Source: Enterobacter cloacae complex sp. ECNIH7
GTDB lineage: Bacteria; Pseudomonadota; Gammaproteobacteria; Enterobacterales; Enterobacteriaceae
NCBI RefSeq assembly: GCF_002208095.1
Contig: NZ_CP017990.1
Coordinates: 2,108,001 to 2,172,000 of the forward strand
DNA: 64,000 nt
Direction of reading: 5' to 3'
The first letter of the stretch is position 1. The number at the start of each line of letters is the position of its first letter. Below, in pieces: positions 56,166-64,000 of the stretch. The position numbers and the translations under genes were made by a program. The notes beneath the pieces were generated by a model. It was not told the origin of the DNA. It was given only the letters and a program-made list of their open reading frames with translations, and searched no databases.

Positions 56166-57791
56166 TTACTGGCGACATGCGCTCAGTATATCCAGCTGCG
56201 GTTGATAAACCGTTGATTTCACGTCCATCATACCCAATACGGTTGAGAATAAATTGTCCTGGGAAACCGCATTTTTTGCTGCATGGTCACGCAAACACTG
56301 TTCGTTGATGCCAAAGTTTTTCGCGTAATCCGGTGACAGCCAGAACATAAACGGAATATGCGTTTGCTGCTCCGGCGCCAGCATATAAGGCGTACCGTGC
56401 AGATAAATACCGCTTTCGCCCAGCGATTCACCGTGATCTGAGAGATAAATCAGCGCGGTGTTCATGCTCGACTGGCGCGCCTTCAGCGCATCAATGGTTT
56501 TGCTGACCATGCTGTCGGTATAGAGGATGGTGTTGTCATAGGTATTGATCAGCACCTGATGATCGCAATCCTGAATTTCATTGGTGTCGCAGGTTGGGGT
56601 GAATTTACGGAAATTGTCCGGGTAACGATGATAGTACGCCGGTCCATGACTCCCCATCAGGTGGATAACCAGCACCGTATCTTGCTTCACGCCATCCAGA
56701 ACGTTGTCCAGACGGTAGAAATTCACATCATCAATACAGGATTTGTCTTTGCAGAACTGATCCAGATTCCACTGCGTCATATCGGTATGGGGCACGCGAT
56801 CGCAGGCGCCTTTACAGCCGCCGTCGTTGTCGCGCCACAGCAGGTTGATACCCGCATGCTTAAGCACGTCGAGCAGTCCCTCGCGATGGTGAGCCAGGTC
56901 GGCATCGTATTTGCTGCGCGTCATGCCGGAGAACATGCAGGGAACGGAAACCGCGGTTTCGGTACCACACGAGGAGGCCTGCGGGAAGTTAATCACGTCC
57001 TGCTTTTTCAGCTCCGGGTTGGTTTCGCGTTCGTAACCGTTCAGGGAGTAGTTTGCCGCGCGAGAGGCTTCGCCGACGACAAGCACCAGAACGGTTTTCT
57101 TCTGTTGACCGGTAATCAGTGACCCTTTATGGGCATCTTCACCAATGCGCACCAGCGTTTGATCGCCGGCAAACCAGCGCATTTTACTGTACTTCACAAC
57201 GGCGCTGACATAGTTCGCCGGGGTGACCATTTTGACGATGCTTTTGTTATTGCGGAACAGTGACGCGTAATCTTTATAAAACAGCGCGGCAATCAGGATA
57301 ATCACCAGCAGAGCGCCGAGCATCGCGGCAACGCGCGTCAGCAGTGCGTACCACCATTTTCCGGTACGAATCCGGGTGAACACCAGCACCACGGAGGGAA
57401 CGATGCCGGCTATAACAATCCACAGAATCATCTGCGGGGTCAACAGGGCGGTCGCTTCCTGAGAGTTGGTTTCGAACACGTTCACAATCATGTTCTGATC
57501 GATCACCGCGCCATAGGTGTACATAAAGTAGGTTGCCGCGGCGCATCCGATCGTCAGTACAATCAGCAGCGGCTTGCGGAGATACGGGATGTTAAGCAGG
57601 CTAAAGACAATCACCCAGCCGCAAAACAGCACCAGCGGTACGGAGGCGGCAAAGAGGAAGTCGTGCAGATGAACTGGGCCGATAATGGCCCAGCTGCGCT
57701 GGATAAACAGTCCGTTCAGCAGAGTAAAAAAGAGTGCACAGCCCAGAGTAAATTTAATGTCGTTACATTGTAACTTTTTGATTAACCACAT
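56166..57791 (-). CDS. EptA-family lipid A phosphoethanolamine transferase
   Basis: A 541-residue inner-membrane enzyme with five N-terminal helices (to about residue 170) and a periplasmic alkaline-phosphatase-like domain. Metal ligand Glu241 (VVGEASRAANYS), nucleophile Thr277 (SSCGTETAVSVPCMF) and LSDHGESLGESGIYLHG are intact. FYKDYASLFRNNKS is shared with E. coli EptA. The family adds phosphoethanolamine to lipid A phosphates, which can lower polymyxin binding; MCR proteins belong to the same family. Gene position, between nemR and ydhL, is not that of E. coli eptA, so this is probably a lineage-specific paralogue. Acceptor specificity is not readable. Confidence 0.9.
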   Translation of the reverse strand: MWLIKKLQCNDIKFTLGCALFFTLLNGLFIQRSWAIIGPVHLHDFLFAASVPLVLFCGWVIVFSLLNIPYLRKPLLIVLTIGCAAATYFMYTYGAVIDQNMIVNVFETNSQEATALLTPQMILWIVIAGIVPSVVLVFTRIRTGKWWYALLTRVAAMLGALLVIILIAALFYKDYASLFRNNKSIVKMVTPANYVSAVVKYSKMRWFAGDQTLVRIGEDAHKGSLITGQQKKTVLVLVVGEASRAANYSLNGYERETNPELKKQDVINFPQASSCGTETAVSVPCMFSGMTRSKYDADLAHHREGLLDVLKHAGINLLWRDNDGGCKGACDRVPHTDMTQWNLDQFCKDKSCIDDVNFYRLDNVLDGVKQDTVLVIHLMGSHGPAYYHRYPDNFRKFTPTCDTNEIQDCDHQVLINTYDNTILYTDSMVSKTIDALKARQSSMNTALIYLSDHGESLGESGIYLHGTPYMLAPEQQTHIPFMFWLSPDYAKNFGINEQCLRDHAAKNAVSQDNLFSTVLGMMDVKSTVYQPQLDILSACRQ

Positions 57792-57940
57792 CGATCGGTA
57801 AACCCGTTATTGTCATGATGGGCCGAGTATAGAGAGGGAAGATTAGTGAAACCTTAATGCCACAAATCTGTGATATAGGCCTTGCACGTGATGCGATTAA
57901 CGTCTTCACTGTAGGTGAGAGGAGCTTTCGGGAGGTGAGT

Positions 57941-58180
57941 GTGGCAGAGCAGCTGGAGTTTTTCCCCATCCAGAGCCCGTGCCGGGGTATTTGTCAGGTC
58001 GATGAACGCGGATATTGCCGCGGGTGCATGCGTACCCGCGATGAGCGTTTTAACTGGCAAAACTTTAGCGACACGCAAAAACAGGAGGTGTTACGCCTCT
58101 GCCGACAGCGTCTTCTGCGCAAAATACGCGCAAACAAAGCGGGTGAAACCGAAGAACCCCAGCAACCTTCACTTTTTTAA
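57941..58180 (+). CDS. ydhL: YdhL, DUF1289 cysteine-rich protein
   Basis: A 79-residue protein, the E. coli length, starting at GTG (VAEQLEFFPIQSPCRG), with GGAGG five bases upstream. Four cysteines in CRGICQVDERGYCRGCMR suggest a metal or Fe-S knuckle. Ends QQPSLF. The frame is open 28 codons before the GTG but is not conserved. Function unknown; 48 bp before ydhF. Confidence 0.9.
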   Translation: MAEQLEFFPIQSPCRGICQVDERGYCRGCMRTRDERFNWQNFSDTQKQEVLRLCRQRLLRKIRANKAGETEEPQQPSLF

Positions 58181-58228
58181 CACGGTAATTGCGTATACTC
58201 ATGGCATTACGTCCTTGAGGAAAATGTT

Positions 58229-59125
58229 ATGGTTCAGCGAATTACCCTTGCCCCCCAGGGGCCAGAATTCTCCCGTTTTGTCATGGGCTACTGGCGCCTG
58301 ATGGACTGGAATATGTCCCCCCTCCAGCTGGCGAGCTTTATTGAAGAGCACCTTGATTTAGGTATCACCACGGTCGATCATGCGGATATTTACGGTGGAT
58401 ATCAGTGCGAGGCCGCGTTCGGCGAGGCGCTTAAGCTGGTTCCTGCGCTGCGCGATCGCATGGAGATCGTCACGAAGTGTGGGATTGCCACCACGGCAAA
58501 ATCTGAACACGCCCTCGGTCATTACATCACCGACAGCGCGCATATCATCAAGAGCGCCGAGCAGTCGCTGGTCAATCTGGCGACCGATCGTATCGACCTG
58601 CTGTTAATCCACCGCCCCGACCCGCTGATGGATGCCGATGAGGTGGCGGAAGCCTTCCTGAACCTGCATCAGAGTGGGAAAGTGCGTCACTTCGGCGTCT
58701 CTAACTTTACCCCGGCACAGTTTGCGCTGCTTCAGTCTCGTCTGCCGTTTACTCTGGCCACCAACCAGGTTGAGATCTCCCCGGTACACCAGCCGCTGCT
58801 GCTGGATGGCACGCTCGATCAGCTGCAGCAGCTGCGCATTCGCCCGATGGCGTGGTCCTGCCTGGGGGGCGGACGCTTGTTTAATGATGATGAATTCCAG
58901 CCGCTGCGCAACGAGCTTGAAACCATCGTCCGCGAACTGAACGCGGAGAGCATCGAACAGGTTGTTTACGCATGGATCCTGCGCCTGCCGTCAAAACCTC
59001 TGCCTATTATCGGCTCCGGCAAAATAGAACGCGTGCGTTCTGCGCTGGCCGCTGAAGAGCTGGAGATGACCCGTCAGCAGTGGTTCCGCATCCGTAAGGC
59101 CGCGCTGGGTTACGACGTACCATAA
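58229..59125 (+). CDS. ydhF: YdhF, aldo-keto reductase family oxidoreductase
   Basis: A 298-residue TIM-barrel aldo-keto reductase, the E. coli length. TTVDHADIYGGYQCEAAFGE holds the catalytic Asp and Tyr; IVTKCGI holds the Lys and LLLIHRPDP the His. ATNQVEISPVHQPLL and IIGSGKIERV are the NADP-binding parts. Natural substrate unknown. Confidence 0.95.
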   Translation: MVQRITLAPQGPEFSRFVMGYWRLMDWNMSPLQLASFIEEHLDLGITTVDHADIYGGYQCEAAFGEALKLVPALRDRMEIVTKCGIATTAKSEHALGHYITDSAHIIKSAEQSLVNLATDRIDLLLIHRPDPLMDADEVAEAFLNLHQSGKVRHFGVSNFTPAQFALLQSRLPFTLATNQVEISPVHQPLLLDGTLDQLQQLRIRPMAWSCLGGGRLFNDDEFQPLRNELETIVRELNAESIEQVVYAWILRLPSKPLPIIGSGKIERVRSALAAEELEMTRQQWFRIRKAALGYDVP

Positions 59126-59205
59126 ACCGCCTGAAGGTGACTTTCCGGTGAAATCTTTGCCCCTGGTATACACTTAAGGGGCAAAAAATAACCCGCGGAG
59201 GTCAT

Positions 59206-59724
59206 ATGAAGCGTTTTGCTCTTGCACTGGTCACGCTGGTTGTTTGCGCAGGGGCGCAGGCAGCCAGTGACGAAGTGGAAATGAATCTCGTCACCCCACA
59301 GGGTGTGGGTCAGTCCATCGGAACGGTGAAAATCAGTGAAACCGATAAAGGACTGGAGTTTGCCCCCAACCTCAAAGCTCTCCCTCCCGGTGAACATGGT
59401 TTCCATGTTCATGCCAAAGGCAGCTGTCAGCCAGCTTTAAAAGAAGGTAAACCGTCTGCTGCAGAAGCGGCAGGAGGCCACCTCGATCCGCAGCATTCCG
59501 GCAAACATGAAGGCCCGGATGGAATGGGGCATTTAGGCGATCTGCCAGTGCTGGTGGTGAATAACGACGGTAAAGCCACCGATCCTGTCGTCGCGCCGCG
59601 ACTGAAAAAGCTGGATGAGGTGAAAGGCAAAGCGCTGATGATCCACGTCGGCGGCGACAATATGTCCGATAGCCCTAAACCGCTCGGCGGCGGCGGGGCA
59701 CGCTATGCGTGCGGCGTGATCTGA
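59206..59724 (+). CDS. sodC: SodC, periplasmic Cu/Zn superoxide dismutase
   Basis: A 172-residue protein (E. coli 173) with a signal peptide ending about AQA-ASDEV. Copper ligands His67 and His69 and disulfide Cys74 are in [12 protein letters not shown]. The bridging and zinc ligands follow in [32 protein letters not shown] at the C end has the second disulfide Cys. The 3' end overlaps the convergent ydhK by 22 bp. Confidence 0.97.
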   Translation: MKRFALALVTLVVCAGAQAASDEVEMNLVTPQGVGQSIGTVKISETDKGLEFAPNLKALPPGEHGFHVHAKGSCQPALKEGKPSAAEAAGGHLDPQHSGKHEGPDGMGHLGDLPVLVVNNDGKATDPVVAPRLKKLDEVKGKALMIHVGGDNMSDSPKPLGGGGARYACGVI

Positions 59725-61736
59725 TCCCCAATCGTTCCCGGCGGCGGTGCCTGTTCAAGCTGCGAGAGCGAGCAGTGCAGCCGCCAGATTATCGAAGCCA
59801 AATCACGGGCTGCGGGCAGATGATGCTGTGCCAGCGTATCGCAGATTCGCTGCAGTTCATTCAGCGTGGCTTCGAGCGGCCGCTGCTGGACACCGCGCTC
59901 GCTCATTACATCGCGCAGCAGTGAGATGCAAACATCCCGAACCTGCGACAGCGGATCGGAACGCGTTTCCCACGCGCGAAGCTGCCAGACCACGTGCGAG
60001 CAGTTCAACAGCACCACGCCCCAGCGCAGCAGCCAGCGCCGGGACAGCGCGTCCTGGCTGTTATTCAGCTGACTGACGTGATGATAGACCAGCGATTCAT
60101 ACTCGTTTTCACCCAGATGCGGTTTACGGCTGAGCTGGTCGACAAACCCTCTGCGTAACTCCCGAATATGCCTGCGGCTCTTGCGTGCATCGGAGCCGGG
60201 ACGTAACACCGCGAAAGCCAGCCACGCCAGCCCCACGCCGAGGATCTTCGCCAGGTTATCATTGAGAAAATCGGCGTAATCATAAACCGGCGGATTCGTC
60301 ACGGAGATAAACGAGCCCATAAAGACAATCAGCTGTCCCCAGAGGCCCGCCAGCTTAGGCATTTGCAGCTTCAGAAGCTGCATGGTGGTTAACAGGGGAA
60401 ACAGGAACAGCAGGAACTGCCACAGATCGCTTATCTGCACCATCAGGCCAAACTTCACCACGAAGCTGAACAGCGACAGCAGCAACAGCGTGCGCAGCAG
60501 GAGCGTAAGCGAGTTGAACGGCGAGGCCGCTACGGAATAAAGCACGCAGCTGATGGCGGCAAGCGTCAGGGCTGCCGTACCGGACTCCCACTGCGTGGTA
60601 ATGCTCCATGCCCCCACCAGCATCAGCGCGCAGAAGGTGCGAAAACCGCTCCACAGCGCTTCCAGATAGTCGGTATGGCGCGCGAGTGCCGGGCTGCCGG
60701 GGACGTTAAACTCCGTCAATGGGGTCGCGTTTTCGACGGCCGTAATCCAGCGGCTGCTGCGCAGGTACAGCCGACAAAAGTAGTTCAGGCGCTGCCAGAA
60801 GGCGCGATGGCGGTAGTCGTACTCATCAACCGGAGCAAGCGGGGCGATAATCCGCGCTACGGTGTAAATGTCCGCATCCGGGCGCGCAAGGGCCGCGAGC
60901 AGCGTTTCAATCACGGCACGGGTGTTTTCAGGCGGCGTCGGCCAGTTGAGCAGCATCCGGCGAAGGCTGGAGATGGCGCTGGTCATGCGCAGCTGCTGGT
61001 GCAGCAGATAGTTAAGAAGTGTGTTCTGGCGGCGAAAGCGGTAGTGGCTCCAGAACGCCTGAATGCGCAACAGATTCATGGTCAGGATCTGTCCGATAAC
61101 CTTTTCATGCGCGAGGCGGATGTCATCGCTGGTATCCGGTTGCCACAGCAGACTCGCGTGTTCCAGTAACCGGGTATGCATGGTTTTGAGCGCGGTGATA
61201 AGCGCGGTGCCGTCGGATGTGCTGGGGAGGATCATCATCATGAAGCCGCCGCTGAGGATCCCGACAATCACTTCACAAACGCGCGCCTGGGCAATATCCC
61301 ACAGCTCGGTGGTGTCGAGCACGTTAACCACCGGAAAGGCGATGATGGCGGCGGTATAGCCCGCCAGCTGGAATGCGTAGGCGACGTTATTGGTAAAATG
61401 GGCGCAGGCCCAGGTACAGCACCCCAGCCATGCGGCCATGCTCAGCAGGAACAGCCACGGATCGTTCAGCGTATGGCCGGCGATAATTAGCGCCGCGGTG
61501 GCGCCCAGCAGGCTGCCTGCGATGCGGCCAAGACTTTTACTGATCACTCCGCCGACCGTCGGAAAACTGACCACCGCCGCAGACGTCATCGCCCAGTAGG
61601 GCTCATCCAGGTTCAGGTAATAAGCCACAGTTAGCGCAAGACACATGGCAATGCCGTTACGCAGCGCGTAGCGCCACTGGGGACGCGTCGCTTTCATCCA
61701 CGGTGTGTTTTGCCAGGAGAGGCTCTGCAGCTTCAT
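59703..61736 (-). CDS. ydhK: YdhK, FUSC-family (AaeB-like) efflux protein
   Basis: A 677-residue inner-membrane protein (E. coli 670) with two blocks of about five or six helices, each followed by a cytoplasmic domain, as in Aae[21 protein letters not shown] and [20 protein letters not shown] open the first; [20 protein letters not shown] ends the second. It should work with the membrane-fusion protein YdhJ. I use the ATG that overlaps the ydhJ stop by one base; a GTG one codon earlier exists. Confidence 0.93.
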   Translation of the reverse strand: MKLQSLSWQNTPWMKATRPQWRYALRNGIAMCLALTVAYYLNLDEPYWAMTSAAVVSFPTVGGVISKSLGRIAGSLLGATAALIIAGHTLNDPWLFLLSMAAWLGCCTWACAHFTNNVAYAFQLAGYTAAIIAFPVVNVLDTTELWDIAQARVCEVIVGILSGGFMMMILPSTSDGTALITALKTMHTRLLEHASLLWQPDTSDDIRLAHEKVIGQILTMNLLRIQAFWSHYRFRRQNTLLNYLLHQQLRMTSAISSLRRMLLNWPTPPENTRAVIETLLAALARPDADIYTVARIIAPLAPVDEYDYRHRAFWQRLNYFCRLYLRSSRWITAVENATPLTEFNVPGSPALARHTDYLEALWSGFRTFCALMLVGAWSITTQWESGTAALTLAAISCVLYSVAASPFNSLTLLLRTLLLLSLFSFVVKFGLMVQISDLWQFLLFLFPLLTTMQLLKLQMPKLAGLWGQLIVFMGSFISVTNPPVYDYADFLNDNLAKILGVGLAWLAFAVLRPGSDARKSRRHIRELRRGFVDQLSRKPHLGENEYESLVYHHVSQLNNSQDALSRRWLLRWGVVLLNCSHVVWQLRAWETRSDPLSQVRDVCISLLRDVMSERGVQQRPLEATLNELQRICDTLAQHHLPAARDLASIIWRLHCSLSQLEQAPPPGTIGDQITPHA

Positions 61737-62596
61737 CACCGGTTGCCGATGGAGACAGTGCAGGTGGTGCCGGACACAAGGGTAATGTCCTGCGGTAAAC
61801 GGTCAAACTCCACGCGAACCGGAACGCGCTGGGCCAGACGCACCCAGGGGACGTTCGGCTTTATGTCCGGCACCAGACCGGAATCCGTTTCGACGCTTTG
61901 ATCGTAAATGGCGCGGCCAATGCTGGATACGTGACCCTGTAACTTCTGCGAGCCGCTGTAAAGCGTAATGGCGGCAGGCGATCCCTCGCGAATATGGCGA
62001 AGCTTGGTCTCTTCAAAATAGCCCACCACGTAGAAGGAGTGGCTGTCGACGAGGGCAAAAACGGGTTGTCCCGTGGTGGCATAATTCCCCACGCGAGCGG
62101 AAAGGTTGGTTACCCACCCGTCAACCGGCGCGGTAATCACCGTTTGGGTCAACTCCCACTGGGCCTGCTTCAGCGTGGCTTCGGCTACGTTGACGCTCGC
62201 CTGCATGGCCTTTACGGTGATGTTGGCGGTGTCTAAATCTTCCGCTGAGATGTAGTTTTGCGACAGGTGGCGGCGGCGGTTGGCCACGTTGTTAGCCTTT
62301 GCCAGATCCGACTGGGCTTTCGCCAGCTGCGCCTGGGCGTTCAGGATCGCAATGTGGTACGGGGTGTCGTCGATGCGGAATAAAATGTCTCCCTTTTTGA
62401 CGAACTGGTTATCCTTAACCAACAGCGCCGTAATACTTCCCGACACCTGAGGGGTAATGCTGACCTGCTCAGCGCGAACTTTGCCGTCACGCGTCCAGGG
62501 CGATTGCATATAAAAATTCCACATCCACCAGCCCGCCACCAGCGCAAGGGCAAGGACAAGCAGGGTGGAAAAGTACTTTAGCGTTTTAAGGGACAT
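61736..62596 (-). CDS. ydhJ: YdhJ, HlyD-type membrane fusion protein
   Basis: A 286-residue periplasmic adaptor (E. coli 285) with one N-terminal anchor helix ([20 protein letters not shown]). The lipoyl half-motifs are [20 protein letters not shown] and [19 protein letters not shown]; a coiled coil (about 85-145) lies between. It resembles AaeA. Middle gene of ydhIJK. The ATG at [10 protein letters not shown] is the E. coli start. Confidence 0.93.
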   Translation of the reverse strand: MSLKTLKYFSTLLVLALALVAGWWMWNFYMQSPWTRDGKVRAEQVSITPQVSGSITALLVKDNQFVKKGDILFRIDDTPYHIAILNAQAQLAKAQSDLAKANNVANRRRHLSQNYISAEDLDTANITVKAMQASVNVAEATLKQAQWELTQTVITAPVDGWVTNLSARVGNYATTGQPVFALVDSHSFYVVGYFEETKLRHIREGSPAAITLYSGSQKLQGHVSSIGRAIYDQSVETDSGLVPDIKPNVPWVRLAQRVPVRVEFDRLPQDITLVSGTTCTVSIGNR

Positions 62597-62598
62597 AT

Positions 62599-62835
62599 TC
62601 ACCACACAGTCAAAACGGCAAGGCCCAGGCATACGGAAAGGGCAAACAGGGAAAGATCCATCAGCATGGGATGCCAGATTTCGCCGGAGTACATCCAGTC
62701 GCGGAGCAGGCGATGCGCGATGAGCCAGAGCATAAAGCCGACCAGAACGGCCTTAAACAGGGGAGGAAAATAGACTGACGCACCGAAGATCAGGTCCTGA
62801 AGGGGTAAACCCTCTGAGCGATGAAAAAACGTCAC
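62599..62835 (-). CDS. ydhI: YdhI, DUF1656 inner-membrane protein
   Basis: A 78-residue protein with two hydrophobic helices, like Aae[21 protein letters not shown] and [20 protein letters not shown] match E. coli YdhI at the same length. Start is GTG with AAAGGA upstream. First gene of ydhIJK and divergent from slyA, which regulates this operon in related bacteria. Confidence 0.9.
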   Translation of the reverse strand: MTFFHRSEGLPLQDLIFGASVYFPPLFKAVLVGFMLWLIAHRLLRDWMYSGEIWHPMLMDLSLFALSVCLGLAVLTVW

Positions 62836-62939
62836 GGGCAGAAATCCTTTGCAGTGAACAGAATGCCGCGTCGGCTTGTCTTAGTATGATGAAGCATCAC
62901 AATTCAGTGTAAGTCATACTTTTAAGTTGGATGAATGCA

Positions 62940-63011
62940 GTATTGCATTTGTTTTGGCAATACAAATGCTGCACACTATTCTAAAATCAGTATAATAACT
63001 TAGCAAGCTAA
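62940..63011. promoter_or_regulatory. SlyA operator and nested dyads between ydhI and slyA
   Basis: TTAGCAAGCTAA at 63000-63011 is exactly the SlyA consensus palindrome and lies 16 bp before the slyA start codon. Upstream, GTATTGC-N10-GCAATAC (62940-62963) is interlocked with GCATTTG-N11-CAAATGC (62945-62969). These may be further sites for SlyA or another regulator. Confidence 0.8.
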
Positions 63012-63027
63012 TTATAAGGAGATGAAA

Positions 63028-63462
63028 TTGGAATCGCCATTAGGTTCTGATCTGGCAAGGTTGGTACGCGTCTGGCGTGCTCTGATTGACCATCGCCTGA
63101 AACCTCTGGAACTCACACAGACGCATTGGGTCACGCTGCACAACATTCACCAGCTGCCGCCCGATCAGTCGCAAATTCAACTGGCAAAAGCGATAGGCAT
63201 TGAGCAGCCGTCGCTGGTGCGCACGCTTGACCAGCTGGAAGAGAAGGGGTTGATCTCGCGGCAAACCTGCGCCAGCGATCGTCGCGCCAAGCGGATTAAA
63301 CTCACCGAGAAAGCGGCGCCTATCATCACGGAAATGGAAGCCGTGATTACGAAGACGCGCGGTGAGATCCTGTCAGGCGTTTCACCGGCGGAGCTGGAAA
63401 TGCTCATCAGCCTCATTGGGCGCCTCGAGCAAAACATCCATGAGCTGCAGTCGCGCGACTGA
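63028..63462 (+). CDS. slyA: SlyA, MarR-family regulator
   Basis: A 144-residue winged-helix dimer (E. coli 144) that controls envelope, stress and virulence-related genes, often by displacing H-NS. Recognition segment: [20 protein letters not shown], then [21 protein letters not shown] chose TTG at 63028: the Shine-Dalgarno AAGGAG (63016-63021) is six bases from TTG but directly touches the in-frame ATG at 63022. A TTG start has been reported for slyA in E. coli and Salmonella. An operator overlaps its leader. Confidence 0.95.
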   Translation: MESPLGSDLARLVRVWRALIDHRLKPLELTQTHWVTLHNIHQLPPDQSQIQLAKAIGIEQPSLVRTLDQLEEKGLISRQTCASDRRAKRIKLTEKAAPIITEMEAVITKTRGEILSGVSPAELEMLISLIGRLEQNIHELQSRD

Positions 63463-63467
63463 CAAAC

Positions 63468-63499
63468 AACAAGGCCTTGCAGCAGCAAGGCCTTTTTTT
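63468..63499. terminator. slyA terminator
   Basis: Stem AAGGCCTTGC / GCAAGGCCTT with loop AGCA and seven or more T. It touches the stop codon of the convergent GGDEF gene. Confidence 0.95.
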
Positions 63500-64000
63500 A
63501 TTTAAAGACCACAACGCGGTTACGGCCGGTCTCCTTCGCTTCATACATCGCTTTGTCGGCATTTTCCACGCACGTTTCTGCGGCTACTGCGGCTGACGTC
63601 GCCGTAAACACCCCCATGCTGATGGTGATTGGCTCCGGTAGTTGACCGCCGCTGCTGGCGTTATCGAAGCTGCTCAGATTTAACCGAATGCGTTCCGCCA
63701 CCTGGTACGCCGCGTCTGATGAGGTGTTGGCCAGCATCAGAACAAACTCCTCACCACCGATACGGGCCGCGATGTCCTGGGGGCGCACGGAATCCATCAG
63801 CAGATTAGCAACAAACTGCAGGACCTTGTCGCCCTGAAGATGTCCGTACGTGTCGTTGATACGCTTGAAGCGATCGAGATCGCTGACGATGACGGAAACC
63901 GGACGGCTGGGTCTGGCGATATCCAGCGCCTGCTTTAATGTGTCATAAAAATAACTGCGGTTATACAGGCGCGTGAGCGGGTCGCGAATTGAGTTCTGAT
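63498..64000 (-). CDS. Diguanylate cyclase, C-terminal GGDEF part (start outside window)
   Basis: The visible 167 residues form nearly a whole GGDEF domain: DPLTRLYNRSYFYDTLKQAL, then VSDLDRFKRINDTYGHLQGD, then the active site ARIGGEEFVLML, and the end YEAKETGRNRVVVFK. GGEEF is an active variant, so c-di-GMP synthesis from GTP is expected. The reading frame is open through the window edge; the sensor part is missing. No I-site (RxxD) is clear upstream of GGEEF: QDIA occupies that place. Confidence 0.93.
   Translation of the reverse strand, partial: QNSIRDPLTRLYNRSYFYDTLKQALDIARPSRPVSVIVSDLDRFKRINDTYGHLQGDKVLQFVANLLMDSVRPQDIAARIGGEEFVLMLANTSSDAAYQVAERIRLNLSSFDNASSGGQLPEPITISMGVFTATSAAVAAETCVENADKAMYEAKETGRNRVVVFK

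Noticed and set aside
63022..63027. ATG start for slyA
   Set aside because: The Shine-Dalgarno directly abuts this ATG, leaving no spacing; the TTG two codons on has ideal spacing and gives the E. coli length.

Overview
This is a chromosomal window from a member of the Enterobacteriaceae, most likely Enterobacter or a near relative. The reason is synteny: about 50 genes match Escherichia coli K-12 proteins over nearly their full length, in the order of the E. coli aroH-ppsA-ydiJ-suf-lpp-pykF-ydhS-purR-sodB-nemA-sodC-slyA region. Blocks that E. coli K-12 lacks at these positions are interleaved. I see no insertion sequence, integrase, prophage, CRISPR array or rRNA. Two genes run off the window: aroH on the left and a GGDEF gene on the right.

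Layout: (1) 1-4.5 kb, aroH (3' part missing), ppsR and ppsA at the PEP/shikimate node, with TrpR and Cra operator candidates. (2) 4.7-8.5 kb, an accessory operon of a GPH-type sugar transporter and a cytoplasmic GH3 beta-glycosidase. (3) 8.5-13.9 kb, the sRNA gene rprA with its RcsB box, then ydiK, ydiJ, menI and ydiH. (4) 14-19.7 kb, a stand-alone formate dehydrogenase H homologue with Cys in place of selenocysteine, and the blue-light/Rcs module ycgZ-ymgA-ariR, bluF and bluR. In E. coli K-12 this module is elsewhere, and ydiH lies next to suf. (5) 19.9-28.6 kb, the sufABCDSE iron-sulfur operon, ldtE, lpp and pykF. (6) 29-34.5 kb, a two-gene reverse transsulfuration operon divergent from a MetNIQ-type ABC transporter, with met-box-like repeats between them. 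This looks like a methionine-to-cysteine salvage unit. (7) 34.5-40.1 kb, fumD, a four-gene polar amino acid ABC transporter, unrecognised small ORFs, a zinc-ribbon/MBL protein and a beta-carbonic anhydrase. (8) 40.1-64 kb, ydhS, two tRNA-Val genes, mdtK, ribE, cfa, punC/punR, purR, ynhF, ydhP, sodB, mepH, grxD, rnt, gloA-nemA-nemR, an accessory eptA-family gene, ydhL, ydhF, sodC, ydhIJK, slyA and the C-terminal part of a diguanylate cyclase.

Common themes are control of carbon flow at PEP/pyruvate (ppsA and pykF each carry a Cra-like site), sulfur and Fe-S metabolism (suf, grxD, transsulfuration), oxidative and electrophile defence (sodB, sodC, nemRA-gloA, slyA), and envelope functions (lpp, ldtE, mepH, cfa, eptA, rprA). 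Nothing here is convincingly a wholly new system. The best candidates for a second look are the transsulfuration/Met-ABC unit, the Cys-type FdhF with a perfect 17-bp dyad upstream, and the small ORFs near 38.1-38.5 kb.
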